The notes under the pieces: model-generated
Databases searched by the model: none
Seen by the model: the letters and a program-made list of their open reading frames with translations, nothing else
What the model was told of the DNA's origin: nothing
Program-made: the position numbers and the translations under genes
Part shown: positions 49,345-60,181 of the stretch, in pieces
Position numbering within the stretch: the first letter of the stretch is position 1
Layout of the letters: every line of letters starts with the position of its first letter
Source of the DNA: Polytrichum commune
Taxonomy: Eukaryota; Streptophyta; Polytrichopsida; Polytrichales; Polytrichaceae
Assembly: GCA_950295325.1 (NCBI GenBank)
Contig: OX485804.1
Location: forward strand, 59,210,001 to 59,274,000
Reading direction: 5' to 3'
DNA: 64,000 nt

Positions 49345-50080
49345 ACATCATTGTGAGGCGTGCTTTGAGAGATGTTGGATTGGGTGCACAAGTGCTGCAA
49401 AGGAAACCATTTTTGAGTCCTAAACATGTTCTTGCACACTTGAAATTTGCTCAAAGGGATGAGAATTGGACCATTAAGATTGAAAACGCATGATTTTTAG
49501 TGACGAGGCAAAGATAAATAGGTTTAACTCAGATGGTAGGTCATGGTGTTGTATTGGAGATGGAGAACACGTTGGACCTCAACATGTCCATCAGATTGTG
49601 AAGCATGGCGGTGGGTCGGTCATGATTTGGGGATGCATGACAACTTTTGGGTTGGGAGCATGATACAAAATTAAAGGTAGGATGGATAGGCATTTGCACA
49701 AATTTATATTAGAAAATTTCTTGTGGTCCACTATACAAAATTACAATTTGGATCCAAGTTGGTTGGTCTTTCAACTAGATAATGATCCCAAACACACGAG
49801 CAAGATCGTGCAAGAATATTTGGCATCAGAACCATTTCAACTCCTTTAATGGCTTGCACAATCTCCATATATTGAATCCCATTGAACACTTCAGGGCACT
49901 TCTCAAACGATGTTTGAACAAACTTACGACACCTCCAAGAGGTATCCAAGAATTGTGGGAGCGTGTGTGTTCAGTGTATTCCAATTTTAGTGAACACAAT
50001 TGCATGACGTTTTATGAGAGCATGCCACAAAGCATTGACGTTGTGTTGAAGAGTAGGGGTTACTGGGCCAATCATTATTG
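49345..50080 (+). pseudogene. Tc1-type (DD34E) transposase, broken
   Basis: The product was a DDE transposase that would cut and paste its own element. Segments in order: the helix-turn-helix end and linker (VRRALRDVGLGAQVLQRKPF, LSPKHVLAHLKFAQRDENWT), a catalytic block ISDE-like FSDEAKINRFNSDGRSW, GGGSVMIWGCMT, the second catalytic Asp in LDNDPKHTSKIVQEYLA, and NPIEHF with the catalytic Glu. Asp-to-Glu spacing is 34, the Tc1 class. The C-terminus reads LWERVCSVYSNFSE to SRGYWANHY and a stop. It is dead: a 1-base loss near 49482, a Trp-to-stop change just after, stops near 49661 and 49847, and a frame change near 49872. The N-terminal end before 49345 and the element's inverted repeats were not found. 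Plant mariner-like elements are normally DD39D, and DD34E Tc1 elements are typical of animals and fungi, so lateral origin is likely. Confidence 0.88.
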
Positions 50081-50812
50081 ATTTTGTAGACAACTTGAAC
50101 AAAACCGAGTATCTGTATATTTTTCCTCATTTGGCTTTGCAACATACTTTCTTATTATTAATGTAGTGTGAAATTTTGCATACGTGTGCACAAATTTGTG
50201 CAGTATCATATCCAAAGTTTTCAAATTTGAAAAAGAGCTTGTGAATTGTTCAAGGTTGTCTATTGAAGATGAGTATGCTCAAATGTACTTAGTTTTGTTT
50301 GTAACTCATAGTTAGTGATACTAAATACCGTAAATAGTAGTATACCGAACAAATGCTAAAGAGGAGTTTTTAACGTAGAAACACCCGGCTCAAGTTAGAA
50401 GATTATGTGAATCAGGCTTAGAGAGGAAATAAATTTTACCAACTAAATTTACAAAGCAGATTTTACCAAGTTGAAGTACTGGGATGCTGGGCAAGTTTCT
50501 TAATTGTGTGGGTAATAAGTCTATTGGAGCTCCAAGTTGCACTAGGATTCTTGCAGTTAAGGTTTCTTAGAGTGCCAAAAGGGAATTTCCAAATGGGTTC
50601 CAAAGAGATATTTAACCATTGAATGAACTGAATGGAGAATTTTAATTTTTTTTAAATAGTTTAAAATTAATAATATATAAAGTTGCTTTCCTGCACCTGG
50701 AAATGATGTGGGTTTGTTGGATAATTGCTTTTTTGGGGTTCATGGCCAAGCAACTGCTAATGTAAACTGCACTAACATTTACATTACAAAATTGCCAACA
50801 ACCTTTAACCAA
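50081..50812. other. Intergenic DNA; M2-like end
   Basis: GATACTAAATACCGTAAATA near 50326 resembles one end of family M2. Any 3' part of the Tc1-type element should lie at the start of this stretch but could not be delimited. Confidence 0.4.
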
Positions 50813-50827
50813 CATCATGTACCAATG

Positions 50828-50984
50828 CTTTTTTTTGTTGGAACACAAGAGGCGCTTGACTACTTGGCTGGTTTTTCCATCAAGTAGAGGGACAATTTCA
50901 TGGCTGGGAATCGAACCGGCAACCACTCCGCACGGTTTGGGTACTTCTCCACTACCATCATGTAGTTCAGGGTCATCTTGGACC
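50828..50984 (-). mobile_element. tRNA-derived SINE, copy 2, 15-bp target duplication
   Basis: CATCATGTACCAATG (50813-50827) and CATCATGTACCAGTG (50985-50999) flank it, differing at one base. On the minus strand it has the B box GGTTCGATTCC (50907-50917), an A-box-like GGTAGTGGAG about 40 bp before it, and a short A tail (T run at 50828-50835). It matches the SINE at 29924-30101. Confidence 0.85.
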
Positions 50985-50999
50985 CATCATGTACCAGTG

Positions 51000-52108
51000 T
51001 CATAGCTTGGAATCCCGAATCTTTGGTTGTAGTACATTGGGGAACTTAAGAGGTGTAAAGTCACAAAAGTGGGGCCTCAATCCTCAAACTTGAAGAAATC
51101 TCTCATGTTTGCCACTTCTTAAACATGTTTCTAGTGGCTAAATGAAAACCAGGGTTGAAACTCCTTTTGCTTTCTATTCCAAGGTCACAAAACTTTTGGA
51201 AGGTCATGAGTCTCTTTCCTGAGTTTGGTAGTATGTAGGAAGTACACATGTGGTGAGAGGAGCAAAAGAGTGCCTAGATAAGACATGTGCATATAATAGG
51301 TGGCAACGAAAACGAGAAGATTCTCAGTCATATACATATGAAAGGTGGCAATGTCTATGACTCAAGGAAGCATGGCAAGACTCTCCAATTTCACTCACAT
51401 TGTGGAAATCCCCTATTCCCATCTTCTACTGTGTTGGTTTTAGGTTCATTGTTGGTTTTATGCAACTTATGCATAATCAAGGTAGAACATGCTAGCTACC
51501 ATCATGCATTGTGAGTACATATTGATTATGAGAATGTCGACCACCAAAACCTCACATTCCTGTGTTGGCTATGGGTCATCTACCAATAACTTGTTGAACC
51601 CTTCAAAAAACATACGAAACTCGAATCTAACATACTCACATACTTTTGTGCGTTGAAATTGCTCCTTTCAATCGCTAACAAGAATCACGGGTGTAAACTT
51701 TTGGTAACATACATAATAGTGTCAATGTTCAGCGCTTACGGAAAGTGACGGTGTTAGCACCATCTAAGCTAGAAGCACCCAATCCCGCCAGTGACTCCAA
51801 TTCTCACACCTATACTCTATCCCAAAGTCAACATAAACACATATCGTATTGTTCCCAAGGACTAAAAATGCAACTCATTGGTTAAAAGAGACAAAAATGT
51901 CAACGATCATCACTATCCAATTTGGGATAGGGAAAAAGGGCTCTTTAACCACTTTGAATTGCAAAAGAATCTTGACTTTCATTTATCACATCTACATGCA
52001 TAGCATGATGTCGAAATTTGATGGAGGCAAGTGCATATATTAATGGGGCATGGACTGTTTTACTGATTCGCTACTAATTTCTTAAAATTCTTCATGAAAT
52101 CAATGTCA
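51000..52108. other. Intergenic DNA without recognised genes
   Basis: Short ORFs only; no bounded repeat found. Confidence 0.45.
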
Positions 52109-52301
52109 TGGGAGACATTTGGGCATAATCAGTCAAAATCCTAGTGTTTCCAAGTCCAACCGGTTACATGTTGTGATCTTTTTGTTTTTCTTCATCAATT
52201 TGGGATATATTCTAGAGATTCCTCCAAAATGATGGGTAATTTTTCTGAAGTCTTAAATGTCAATTGGTTATTTTTTGAACGTCAACCGGTTCATCTATAA
52301 G
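52109..52301 (-). repeat. R200 repeat in reverse, truncated
   Basis: Runs from GGGAGACATTTGGGCATAAT to CAACCGGTTCATCTATAA and stops where the MITE at 52304 begins. The missing end of R200 is not found beyond the MITE. Confidence 0.65.
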
Positions 52302-52303
52302 TA

Positions 52304-52536
52304 CACTATTTTGTCTAATTAGTGTCAGCCACACTATTTCCCAATTACCCACACTATTTTTTGAAACTATAATTTGAAGGCTCACTGTAATTTTCAGTGT
52401 GAATGCGAGGGAAGACAAGACACGTACTATAAAATTATTATTGTAAACCAAAGCAAGTACTAATAAAATTAATGTAGGCCACACCAAATTCCAACCCAAA
52501 TGAATTCCCCACCCACACTAATTAGACAAAACAGTG
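52304..52536. mobile_element. 233-bp MITE with TA target duplication, upstream of the DUF688 gene
   Basis: CACTATTTTGTCTAATTAGT and the mirrored ACTAATTAGACAAAACAGTG form TIRs of at least 22 bp; TA flanks at 52302-52303 and 52537-52538. The ends have the same CACT/AGTG form as families M2 and M3. It lies about 0.8 kb before the repeated leader of the next gene. Confidence 0.7.
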
Positions 52537-52539
52537 TAG

Positions 52540-53340
52540 CGGTCGGATTTCCGCGTTCATTTCATTGCAAGAAACATTCTACGACTTATTACTACATGTT
52601 AGTAGAAAGATCTATCGCAGAAGAGTGTTTTTTTGTGCGGCTGCCTTACAAGCGTCGGTGCTTGGGCAAGTTCCTTAAGTGTGTGAGAGAGTTAAGTGAC
52701 CAGCTTCCGAAATCCGGAGGTAAGTTGCAAAAGAATTTTAGAAAGGAGACCAAAGGAGCACGTAATAAGAAAGTTAAGAAAGGAGTTGGCGGTGGAAGGA
52801 AGGATATGGGTTTCCTTATTACTCGCTGATGTTTTTGCAGTCTCAAAGTTGGCCGCATCTTCTTCATCGTCATCATCGGATCGGTGGAGGGGATTCATCA
52901 CAGCGACCATCGGCTTCTCTTTCTCTCTGTTTCTTCTTCTGCTCTTGAGAGATCAATTGTTGTTGTGGGTAGATTTGTAAGTAAGGAGAGGAAGTGTTGT
53001 AAGAGGGCGACTAGTGCGATGATGATGATGATGATGGTCAAATGATTCGAGGCGTCAGAAGTCGTCACTTAAGTTCGTCGCTGTTGCTACAGCAGGAATT
53101 GGGAGTAGAGCAGAGAGGTGACCTCTTTTTCTCACACCTGGGCCCCACATCCGTAGTCCCAAGTCGTTGTTGAAGTAAGTGAAAGTTGAGGAGAGGTGAC
53201 AGAGGGAGGGCTAACTTAACTCAACTTAACCCAACTTCAAACAGATTGAAGTTGAAGTGCAGCGTTAAGTGAAGTTTGTGTTGCAGGGTAGTTCCAAGTG
53301 AGTCTCAGCATTTAGCTTACTAGCCCTTTCTTGTTTTTGT
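52540..53340 (+). promoter_or_regulatory. Probable promoter and leader region of the DUF688 gene
   Basis: GC content rises here and purine-rich, CT-rich and GATGATGATG tracts appear, as is common around plant transcription starts. No TATA box can be placed with confidence. ORFs of 70-109 codons on both strands (for example 52500-52829) are unrecognised; the latter begins inside the MITE. Confidence 0.35.
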
Positions 53341-53345
53341 GACCA

Positions 53346-53347
53346 GA

Positions 53348-53381
<34 letters not shown>
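53346..53381. repeat. (GA)n microsatellite in the gene's upstream region
   Basis: An almost pure GA run of about 36 bp, a common feature of plant 5' leaders. Confidence 0.9.
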
Positions 53382-53385
<4 letters not shown>

Positions 53386-53420
53386 AGAGTGGAAGTTTCT
53401 TGCCGTAGTAGCCTCGAAGG

Positions 53421-54090
53421 AACCTTCGAGCTAGTGATTTGGGAGTGAGTGCCTGGAGAAGGAGAGTTTGTGATGAGTTCTTCTTGTGTCGATTGATCGA
53501 CAGAGAAAAGCAGTTTTTGAATGAGCTTGGTGGTTGCAATTGAGTGTTCCGCCGCTTAAATTGGAAGGCATTTGGCTCTATTTGTGCCGAGACTGATACG
53601 GGGAGGTGGGTTTCTTCTTGTTCTCCCTCTTTCTTGCAATAAGTTAGCTCCAAACGTTCGAGGAGTTGGTGATTTGGGAGTGAGTGAACTGCCTGGGAAA
53701 GTTTGTGAGTTCTTGTGAAAATTAGTATCCACAGACTTTAGAGAGTTTTTGAGCTTGGTCGTTATAATTAATTGTCTGCTGCTGATTCTTCCACCGCCTC
53801 AATCGGACGTCATTTGGCTTTCTTTGTGGCTCGAACCCAAAGGCAAGTTCGGGACGTTCTTCTTCTTCTTTTCCTTCATTGCAGTAGACCCAAACCTTCC
53901 GAGGAGCTGAATTTAGAGCGAGTGCCAGAGAGTTTGTTACTCTGTTCTTGTGACAATCGATCGACAGACAAAGAGTTTTTGAGCTTCATCATCTCGCTTG
54001 GTGGTTGTAATTTAGTGTCTGCTGCCTCAACTGGGCGGCAATTTGTGGCTTGGTTATGGCTGCCCCGAGATTGGTTCCACCAGACAGTTA
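53421..54090 (+). repeat. Three diverged tandem copies (about 238 bp) forming the leader of the DUF688 gene
   Basis: Start points near 53421, 53657 and 53896 share CCTTCGAG/CGAGGAG-type sequence followed by GATTTGGGAGTGAGTG or its variant. Each copy then has a GATCGACAGA...AGTTTTTGAGCTT block, a TGGTGGTTGTAATTTAGTGT block and a GGCATTTGGCT block. If transcribed, the region holds short upstream ORFs at 53473-53496, 53521-53559 and 54056-54091. Confidence 0.65.
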
Positions 54091-54122
54091 GTTAGTGGAA
54101 GAGTCTACCGATTCTTCAAGAA

Positions 54123-54197
54123 ACATACACGCACACACACACAGACACACTAGACACACTAGACACACAGACACACAGACACACAGACACACATATA
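54123..54197. repeat. CA/GACA-rich microsatellite just before the start codon
   Basis: Imperfect ACACAC, GACACA and TAGACACAC units, ending 66 bp before the ATG at 54264; likely in the 5' untranslated region. Confidence 0.9.
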
Positions 54198-54263
54198 CAT
54201 TGAATTCCCAAGTTTCGGGAGACTGCTTGCCGCAGTTGGCAAGGAACCAAAAAAAGGAGAAAG

Positions 54264-56541
54264 ATGGAAGCACTACCTGCGATGCGCCTGAGCACACCGA
54301 GGCGCTACTACAGCACAGCGGCAGGAAATGGAAACCAGGACGAAAGCTTATTATCGACCCCTTACACGAGCGCACCGTCCAGTCCCCGGAGGGGGTTCGC
54401 ATTTGCAAAGGAAATCGAAGAAACGCCTTTAGGGGAGGTCCGGGCTGCCATTCCCTTCATATGGGAGTCGATTCCCGGGACACCCAGAAAAGATGATGAC
54501 CTATCAAAGATGGAGGGTAGAATTGAGCTCCCCAATCAAGATGGCTCAGATGATAGCTCAGATGATGATGAACATGAACATGGGTCATTCAGTTCAAGTG
54601 AATTTGAGTTCAGTGCAAGGTTCGTAGCCGAGGAAGAGACAGTGGAGCCTATGGTGTTGACGTTGAGCCCCCCTCACATGTCAACTGCTGAGGAGCTCTT
54701 CTCCAATGGCCAGTTACTGCCATTGAGGCTTCCTCCAAGGTTGCAGGCGGTGCAACATCTTCGAAACTCGGATTCCTCTTCTTCCTCGAGTGATGGGTCG
54801 TTTAGGAACTATGGCAATGGGAATTCAATGTCACCCCATCATCGGAGGGGGGTGAAGAAGCTCACACCGCTATGTGGATTGATGACGAAGAGTCCGGAGG
54901 GGATGGGTAATGGTTTGGAAATGCATGCAACCACCATCCTGGGAATGCAGGAGGATGATGTTGATGATGGCAAATTTGATGAGAATAACAGGAGGAAGAA
55001 TGGGAAGGTTCACAGATCGAGGTCTCTTTCCCCTTTGAAGTTGTTCAAGAGGGATTCTGTGAGGGATATGTTTGCGGAGAAATTCGGTGGTGGTAGCGAC
55101 TCATCATCATCATCATCATCTCTTTCTTCTTCTTCTTGTTCTTCCTCCTCGTCTTCATCCGGTGACAAGAATGCCGATGAGTCCATTCCCAAGGAGTTTT
55201 GGCCTTTCTTGAGGGATAATCATAAGAGAGGTGGCGAGGGGGGCACTTTGAGTGATTTTCTCTTCACAGACAAGAAGGGAGCTGGAGGAAACAATGCTAC
55301 TATTGGGTCACCGAAGATCGACCTGTCAAGAATCTCAAACAAGGAGCTCATCAACAGAGGCGGCGGCGGCGGCGGTGGTGGGGTGAAATCACCCCCGTCA
55401 GAGGGACTGAAATCGTTGCCACGGATTGTGGAGTCCAGGAAGGAGTTGTTGAAGAAGCAAGGGGAAAGTATGGCCACGTCCAAGGAAATTGAGAAAAATG
55501 TTGGGAGACAGATGAGCCTGACCCCATTGCTCTCTCGCTCCAATGCGAGGTCCGCATCAAGGTTTGTGGTCTTTTTCGATCTTTTCATGTCGCAAGTTTG
55601 TTTCCACCTTAGAGTTGTCGTCGGAAGTTGGTCCCCTATGATCTTCCATTGGTTGTTTAAGATACAAAATCAATAATGTCTTTCCACTTGTGATGGTGCA
55701 TTCTCGGATGTAGTGTTTTGAATTGAACAACGAAGAGCAACATATTTGGTGAGGTTCATTGAGGGCCGAACTCATTTTAGCACCTCTTGGCATGCCAAAA
55801 TGGGTTTGACCCTTAATAAATCGTTATAGAATGTATTTCATTCGAACCTCCACATTGATGATCATTTCTGACATTAAGCACGAAAGGAATATTTAGCCGA
55901 AGTTTTTGTCATATTTAACGAGTAACCCCACATGTTGAGACTTTCTTGATTCGAACAAGATCCGTGTACACTGGTTCTTGGCTCTATATCTTGATGTAGT
56001 CAAAATGAGGAATTCTGTCTTGCTAACGATGTCAAATATGAGGACCCAAGTGGGGCATATGTTTCTTAGCAATCTGTCTGTACTACGTAGGATTGGCAGA
56101 GCTACCAAACGTTGGAAGGTGTGTGTGGGTGGGGGGGAGGGGGATGGGTTTAAGCATTTGAAGTATATTCTCAGCTCCAATCTCTTTGGACGATCTAATC
56201 GTAGTGATTAACGTATTATCTGTTCCAAGTGCTCCTGTAACGGATGTTAAAGAAAATTCTGTGTCTGCCTCCGACTTCAAACGATATACTGGTCTCGGAA
56301 ATCTTTTAATAGAATTTCTCAAATTTTGAGATACTGGCATGCGTTTCATGACATGTGTCCAGTTGCAAAGATAAGCATGAATGGATGACCAACTGAGCTG
56401 TTTGGTTTTTCTTCCAGGCCATCTTTGGATTTGGAAGCACAACCTATGAGGAAGGACCATGTGAGAGCAGTCTTCGGAAACAGGTTCGGATTATTTCGCA
56501 GCTGCCTTGGAATTTCTCATGACACTCCAGAGAGTCCTTGA
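54264..56541 (+). CDS. DUF688-type plant protein, two exons
   Basis: CDS join(54264..55561,56418..56541), 473 residues. The intron begins GT at 55562, ends in TTCTTCCAG at 56417, and splits an Arg codon (AG|G). Reading on into exon 2 gives 40 in-frame residues ending FRSCLGISHDTPESP and a TGA stop; reading through the intron instead ends at an unrelated stop near 55676. The motif IPFIWESIPGTPR (Trp at residue 67) is the hallmark of plant DUF688 proteins, whose function is unknown. Around it are Ser-Pro/Arg-Ser-rich segments (STPYTSAPSSPRR, RSRSLSPLKLFKR) that look like phosphorylation targets, acidic stretches, Ser runs at about 169-176 and 278-299, and a Gly run at about 366-373. No signal peptide or membrane segment is seen; much of it should be disordered. 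The start gives the full N-terminus seen before the motif; the leader is described separately. Nuclear localisation is only a guess from the basic clusters. Confidence 0.85.
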
Positions 56542-56576
56542 GGCTGCCAGCCTCCACCGTCATCCATGTTATCACT

Positions 56577-57910
56577 TTAGAGTGTGGTGAAGCTCCATAG
56601 CTCCATAGCAATTTGCACTATTGAGGACATTGATGCTCTGGGCTCTAGAGTCATGGGTGTGTATGTATATTTTTTTTTGCCAAAGACTGTTCGTTGCGTG
56701 TAAGTGAGAAACAAAGGACATGAGTGTGTAAGTTGTGTCATTTGAGGCTGTACAGGGTTCCGGAGTTTAGAAGAGTGAGCTGTGAAGGACTCAGCTTTTT
56801 GTGTAGATAGGGATCCACAACTCGTTTGTTTCACTAAATTTTTATCTGAATGTCTGTCCTGTTTCTTTTTACTTAAGTGTCATGTCATGTCGTATTCTCT
56901 TTTATCAAATGATTGGACTTCAGTACCGTTCAGTATTGTTACTCCAGCACTCCAATCAACTACTTTCAGCCATCAGTGGCGTTTGCACTAAAGAGAGTAA
57001 CTTAGTGGTGTGAGACAGTCAGAAATTAGAGTGAGTGAAGGACTCAGCTTCTATGTAGAGAGCCACAACTCTTTGTAACACTGAAATTTATTTGAATGTC
57101 TGTCCTTTTTCTTTCATTTATTTTATGTCCTATCTTTTATCAAATGATTGGAGTGGTGTTCTGTCCAATAGTTGTTACTCCAGCTCTCCAATCAACCGAC
57201 CATTTTCAGCCATCAGTGCCAAAGACTGTTGGACCTTTGCAAGTGAGACACCAAACATATCTATAAGCTACTGTATATTGAGGCTGTACAGGGTTTTCGG
57301 TGTATCAGAAAATCTCATCTCAATAGAGTTATTCGTAAAGTAAAGCAGATGAAACCATGGGTTTAATCCCAAACCTTGAGCTTATGAGTTACTTATGAGT
57401 TAACACAGAGACACCCAAGTTTTCTTAATGCTGATATTACCATACACAAAGAGTGGTGTCGGGATATTGAATAATGGCTTTCTGTCTTGTCCTACTATGA
57501 TGGGTGGGCCAAACCGGACTTGCATAGATCGATCTGAGGTTGAGGACAGTGAGTCCCATGTGTATATCCTAATTTTTTTCAATTTTTTTGTGGAAAAAGA
57601 AGCTCCCAAGAATTTTACCCAGCTTTCAAAATAAGCTGTGATACGGCAATGAGTTTAAGAGCTCTTAAAAGGAAGTCTTCTCAAAGAAGGAACAAACCCA
57701 CAGTTTCGTCCCTTTTTGAGAAACTTCAGAGATAACTCTTAAGTCTGTCTATCTTGTTTCTTTTGCTTTCTATTGCATGTCCTATCATCTCTTATCAAAC
57801 GATTGGACATGATACTTTCCAGTAGCGTTAATACTCCAGCACTGCACTGAACCATTTTCAGCCATCAGTCCCATTTGCATTGAAGAGATTAGTTTAGAGG
57901 TAAGAGACCC
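56577..57910 (+). repeat. Tandemly repeated 3' flank of the DUF688 gene
   Basis: Three diverged copies of one unit: about 56777-57005, 57035-57290 and 57735-57910. Each has GAATGTCTGTCCT or GTCTGTCTATCTTG, TTTTATCAAATGATTGGA, TTACTCCAGCACTCCAATCA and TTTTCAGCCATCAGT. A CCAAAGACTGTT ... GAGGCTGTACAGGGTT pair (56682-56763 and 57221-57295) also repeats. The first copy probably lies in or next to the 3' untranslated region. Confidence 0.65.
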
Positions 57911-59136
57911 TTAAGAGATCAGAGGGTTCAAGTAGGACAAGATCTCCAATTTTAACTTTGACCTCTCCCTTTGCAGCCAGGTTAGTCAACATGGGTGAGC
58001 TTGATGTTTTCGTATTTCAACCTGTGGGTCCCTTCCATGCATCTTTTGTAGCTCTCACTTCTATATTCTTCAACCACGCGCACTGTAAAGTGAAGGCGAA
58101 GCCTGACCTATTCCTGGCACTTTGGTGAGTTTGGGTACAATATAGAGTGATCTGATTTATGTGCACATTATCTCATTGGGTTAGCCTTTCAAAGCGAATC
58201 ATATCTCTATCTTTGGCTTCATTTTAGAGTGTCTGTGGTTGAGGAATGTAACATGGAAGCAAAACGAGAGACCTAACTCTTAAGTCTTCAGTAGTTCAAG
58301 AACATGTGCAATCAAAATGCACATGTTAAGTAGTAGATGCATCTAATTTTTGTTTGTGAGCTGAAATACCACCAAAAGGTTTACTTGATGCAAAGCATAT
58401 GTTACATGGCTTCCAAAAAACTAAAAACCAATTAGAGGCATAGCATGGTCTATGTGCACACAATTACACCTTTCATGTAGCACACCGTGAAGGAGACAAA
58501 GTCGTGAATGGATGCTCCAACATAGGCAAGGCCTTGGATTTGCCGATTTTACACTTTAGTGACCTATTTTCAAAGCTCTGTAAGCAAGTGTGGTGCATCA
58601 TTTGTGATCCCACATCCTCACAAGCATGAGGCTATAAAAGCAAGGCTGCAATAAATTACTCAAGGAGCACTTTATCCCACACAAAAAGTAGGACATGAGA
58701 TGGGTGGCACAACCGCACACTCTATACGACCACGACAATGGTTTTTGAGATATTATGATTTTAAAATCCATGTCGTTTGTCTACATAATCACACCAATCA
58801 CCCCACACCCAAGTTGCAAGGAATGAAATGATCAATCACATGTTTCAAAACACCTAGAGTATATGTGCTCAACCAACACCCTACCTAAAACAAACGCCTT
58901 AATATCTTGTACAATAAATGCATATTGAGTATGAGAATGTCCACCACATTAACAACAAAGAGGTTCCTATATTGGTTTTTAGTCATCTACGAAAAATACT
59001 ATAAACCCTTATAACTTTTGTATGCGGAACTTAAGTAAGGCACACTTTGGTGTGTTGGAATCCATGTCAACTGCTAACAATAACCCCTTTGACCTTTCAA
59101 AAGCTAACAATAGTATCCATACTCAACGCTTAAAGC
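57911..59136. other. Intergenic DNA without recognised genes
   Basis: No long ORF. 58570-58630 resembles 33605-33665, so a dispersed repeat is likely there. Confidence 0.45.
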
Positions 59137-59338
59137 AATGAACGGGGAGAACTGGCTGCTAGTTATAGATGAACCGGTTGAAGTTCAAGACTCTAAGAAA
59201 ACAACTGGTTGTTTTTCGAAGAATCTATGGAATATACCTCAAAGTCTTCAAGAAAATCCGGAAAATCACAACATGTAACTGGTTGGACTTGGAAACGCTA
59301 GGATTTTGACCGATTGTACCCAATAATCTCCCTGGACA
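59137..59338 (+). repeat. R200 repeat, single copy
   Basis: From CAATGAACGGGGAGAACTGG to ATAATCTCCCTGGACACTGG, with GATGAACCGGTTGAAGTTCA and CACAACATGTAACTGGTTGG in the expected order. The ends GGGGAGAAC and ATCTCCCTGG are weakly inverted, so the unit may itself be a small transposon. Confidence 0.7.
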
Positions 59339-59635
59339 CTGGCTTAAAGTGATGATTTTAGCACCATCTGTACCTTAAATATCGTCATATTTTGAGGCAT
59401 CAGACAAGGATTGTTTCCTGGTGCAAAGATCTCTTCTTCTAAGTGTCAGCCTTAGTTAGGTGGGACAGCGGAGACTGAATTTTTTTTCTCAATCAGAAAA
59501 TCGTCACCCAAGACCTTAAAAAACGTATTATTCTTGTGCATGGTTCGACTGACTAGCCAGCCTTGCTCATGGGCTCATCATTGGGACACCTCTTTGCGCA
59601 CAGAAACTTTTGGCTCCCACTAATAACTTAACTTA

Positions 59636-60137
59636 GGGCCACTTCACACAAGGCAAAAGCCGTGACCGTGAAATTGGGAGAGCCCAAAAGAAAGTGTCCA
59701 AAGGCCGTCCCAACACACCTCCAAAATCATGAAGTGTGGTCATGGATCCTCAAGTGTGATGTGAAGCCTTATGTGACTGGGCTCTCAACCCAAGTGCTTT
59801 TTCAATGAATTTTTATTCATGCAGGTCCTCACACATGATAAAATAGAATGAATCAATGGTTGTGAGCGTTCGGAGTGCCATGGTCTCCTGGTTTTGTGTT
59901 AGGCCTACCTTCAAGAAATGGTTTTTGAAAATTATCCAAGTGACCATGAAACATGATCCATTTGATGCCATGTAGGAAGGAAGCCATGTAGACTTTACAT
60001 CCATCTTGCATTCACGTACTCCGTTAGTCCCTCAAGCGTAGTGTGAAGCAAACTTGGACCGGCTCCGCCTTTTCCACCAATGAGAGTGTTGGAAGTGTAA
60101 TGGTCACGGGCTCTCAGTCTCGTGTGTGAAGTGGCCC
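59636..60137 (+). mobile_element. H1 MITE, copy D (502 bp, TTA target duplication)
   Basis: Starts GGGCCACTTCACACAAGGCA and ends CGTGTGTGAAGTGGCCC, with TTA at 59633-59635 and 60138-60140. It aligns with copies B and C. The minus-strand open interval is 59813-60004. Confidence 0.85.
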
Positions 60138-60181
60138 TTAGGTCATGAGTTTGTGAGTTTGACCGGAGACATGATTCCTAA

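Noticed and set aside
52500-52829. 109-codon ORF upstream of the DUF688 gene
   Set aside because: It starts inside the MITE's terminal repeat, has no domain, and overlaps minus-strand ORFs of equal quality.
54095-54496. 133-codon plus-strand ORF overlapping the DUF688 start
   Set aside because: It begins in the CA/GACA microsatellite (His/Thr repeats) and is the wrong frame over a well-supported coding exon.
55010-55588. Minus-strand ORFs rich in Asp/Glu or Pro opposite the DUF688 exon
   Set aside because: Shadows of the Ser- and Gly-run codons on the coding strand.
55562-55676. Read-through of exon 1 to a stop at 55676 (470-residue form)
   Set aside because: A GT donor at 55562 and the in-frame continuation at 56418 give a coherent C-terminus; the read-through tail is hydrophobic intron sequence.
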